Below are positions 62,240 to 64,000 of a stretch of DNA of 64,000 nucleotides, in pieces; the stretch's first letter is position 1, and every line of letters starts with the position of its first letter. Made by a program: the position numbers and the translations under genes. The notes beneath the pieces were generated by a model, which saw only the letters and a list, made by a program, of their open reading frames with translations, was not told the origin of the DNA and did no database searches. Where the stretch lies: positions 50,186,001 through 50,250,000 of the forward strand of contig NC_134109.1 of assembly GCF_040939455.1 (NCBI RefSeq). Direction: 5' to 3'. This stretch comes from Microcebus murinus. Taxonomy: Eukaryota > Chordata > Mammalia > Primates > Cheirogaleidae.

Positions 62240-64000
62240 AATAGGAGGCTGGTCGTTACTTTTCCCACACATTCATCATTTCGAGACAATTTTCAAACCA
62301 TATTGATAGGGAGTGGGCATCCTGTCTTGTTCCAGTTCTGAGTAGGAATGCTTTCAACTTTTTCCCATTCAATATGATGCTAGCAGTGGGTTTATCATAT
62401 ATGTCTTTTATAATTTTGAGATATGTTTTATCTATGTCTATTTTGTTACAAGCTTTTATCATAAAAGGATGCTGAATATTGTTGAATGCTTTTTCTTCAT
62501 CTATTGAAATGATCATATGATCTTTGTTTCTACTTCTGTTTATGTGGTAAGTCACATTTATAGATTCACCTATGTTGAACCATCCTTGCATCCATGGGAA
62601 AAAGCCCACTTGGTCATGATGAAATATTTTTTGATGTGTGGCTGATTCAGTTTGCTAGATTTTATTGAGGATTTTTTCATCTATATTCACAAAAAATATT
62701 GGTCTATAGTTTTCTTATTTTTTTGGTGTCCTTTCTTGGCTTTGCTGTCAAGGTGATACTAGCTTCATAGAATGAGTTAGGGAAGATTCCTTCCTTCTCA
62801 ATATTATGAAATAATTTCTGCAGTATACATACCAATTCTTTGTAGGTCTATAAAATTCAGCTGTAGAACCATCTGTTCCAGGACTTTTTTATTGGAAGAA
62901 TTTTTTATTGCAGGTTCAATATTCTTGTTCATAATCATTCTGTTCAGAAGTTCTGTTTCTTCCTGACTGAGCCTTGGGAGGTTGTGTGTTTCCAAGAATT
63001 TGTTCATTTCTTTAACATTATCAAGTTTATGCACATAGAGATTTTTATATTATTCACAAATGATATTTTATATTTCTGTATTATCAGTTGTAATACCTCC
63101 TTTTTCATTTCTGATTGAGCTTACTTGGGTCCTTTCCTTTCTATTTATTGTTAATCTAGTGAGAGGTCTATCAATTTCATATATCTTTTCAAAGAACCAA
63201 CTCTGTTTCATTAATCTTCTGTATTTTTTGTTTGTTTTCAATTTCATTTAGTTCCAACCTGACCTTAGCTATTTCTTTTCTTCTGCTGGGTTTGGGATTA
63301 GTTTGCCCTTCCTTTACTAGTTCCTTGAGACAATTAATTAGATTGTTGATTTGTGATCATTCTGTCTTGTTGACATAGACATTTAATGCTATGAATTTTC
63401 CCCTTAGGACTCCTTTTTCTGAATGTCTCAGATTTTGGTAACTTCTGTCCCCTTCATCATTCAGTTTGAGGAATATTTTGATTTCCATCTTAATTTCCTC
63501 CTTGAGCCAATAATCATTCAGCAGTAAGTTGTTTAATTTCCATGACTTTTTAAAATTCAAGATGGATAACAGACTTATATCTAAGACATGAAACCATAAG
63601 AATTCTAGAAGAAAATGTTGGAAAAACTCTTGTAGATATTGGCCTAGGCAAAGAATTTATAAAGAAGACCCCAAAGACAGTCACAGCAACAACTAAAATA
63701 AATAAATGGGACTTGACTAAATTAAAAAGCCTCTACACAGACAAGGAAACTATTGCTCAACAATATGTAGAGCAAATAGACAACCTACAGAATGGGAGAA
63801 AATATTTGCATGTCATACATCCAATAAAGGACTAATAACTGGAATCTACAAAGAACTCAAGCAAATCAGCGAGAAAAAATCAAACAACCTCATTAAAAAG
63901 TGGGCAAAAAAACATGAATGGAAGATTTCAAAAGAAGATAGACTAATTGCCAATAAACAGATGAAAAATGCTCAATGTCACAAATCATCAGAAAAATGAA
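62240..64000 (+). mobile_element. L1 with 5' inversion, running off the window
   Basis: 62240-63549 is antisense ORF2: reverse transcriptase on the left and the endonuclease/RT linker on the right. 63550-64000 is sense ORF2 near the C-terminus ('aactcttgtagatattggcc'). The arms meet head to head at about 63550. ORF2 between the RT core and the C-terminal third is missing, so the inversion also deleted sequence. The 3' UTR and tail lie beyond 64000. Confidence 0.82.
62256..62609 (-). pseudogene. L1 ORF2 reverse transcriptase fragment
   Basis: About 117 codons in the antisense arm. '[15 protein letters not shown]' is the RT motif that carries the first catalytic Asp. '[13 protein letters not shown]' and 'LRTGTRQ' are the following conserved blocks. 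The second catalytic motif (F/YADD) is absent because the arm ends first. Other pieces of the same domain and its upstream linker lie at 62804-63034 and 63357-63560 in separated frames. Not functional. Confidence 0.82.

Larger units (their letters stand above)
47831..64000 (+). other. MDGA2: MDGA2 intron, 5' part
   Basis: Starts with the donor 'gtgaga' and runs off the window without a recognisable acceptor and exon. The first 7 kb is unusually free of young repeats; the rest holds Alu, MER5A, a split DNA transposon with a solo LTR, a mariner and an inverted L1. Confidence 0.85.

Overview
The window is vertebrate nuclear DNA: AT-rich, intron-dominated and full of mammalian interspersed repeats. 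It holds no bacterial-style operons or RNA genes that I can recognise. It looks like a strepsirrhine primate (lemur/galago group). The evidence is Alu elements carrying the extra A-rich linker block with 'ttggccaa', typical of strepsirrhine Alus, and several young L1 copies that share a 3' UTR ending in 'cccctataatatgc..aaataaa', which is not the human L1PA type. The species cannot be named from the sequence alone.

One host gene is present, on the + strand: two internal exons of MDGA2, a GPI-anchored Ig/fibronectin/MAM adhesion protein of neurons. Exon 17084-17353 encodes the last Ig-like domain. Exon 47682-47830 encodes the start of the fibronectin type III-like region. They are separated by a 30.3-kb intron and their phases match (1 to 1). 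Everything else is intron and the mobile elements in it.

Layout: 1-3250, an old L1 read in antisense, broken by a twin-primed young L1 and an Alu. 3195-4452, a ~155-bp local duplication. 6000-8235, old L1, then a Tigger/MER2 transposon that carries its own L1 fragment. 9.4-16.4 kb, MIR, L2-like and old L1 remnants. 17.1-17.6 kb, first exon and a small L1. 20.6-26.1 kb, old repeats, an inverted young L1, an Alu monomer, a MaLR-like LTR and overlapping L1 3' ends. 27.5-33.2 kb, a nearly full-length but decayed L1 in sense, split by a hAT element and a class I-type solo LTR. 33.9-42.7 kb, Alu, L1MA 3' UTR, microsatellite, L2, Alu monomer. 43.4-45.1 kb, a young inverted L1 with a perfect target-site duplication. 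47.7 kb, second exon. 54.8-57.6 kb, Alu, MER5A, a DNA transposon split by a second solo LTR, and a remarkably tiny L1 insertion. 60.15-61.41 kb, a near full-length dead mariner (Hsmar2-like). 62.2-64.0 kb, another inverted L1 running off the end.

I found no novel multi-gene system. The points most worth a second look are the four L1 copies with 5' inversion (twin priming), the ~48-bp L1 insertion, the local duplication that copies an L1 boundary, the two solo LTRs with intact termini, and the nested insertion order. Repeat family names come from memory of consensus sequences and need RepeatMasker confirmation.
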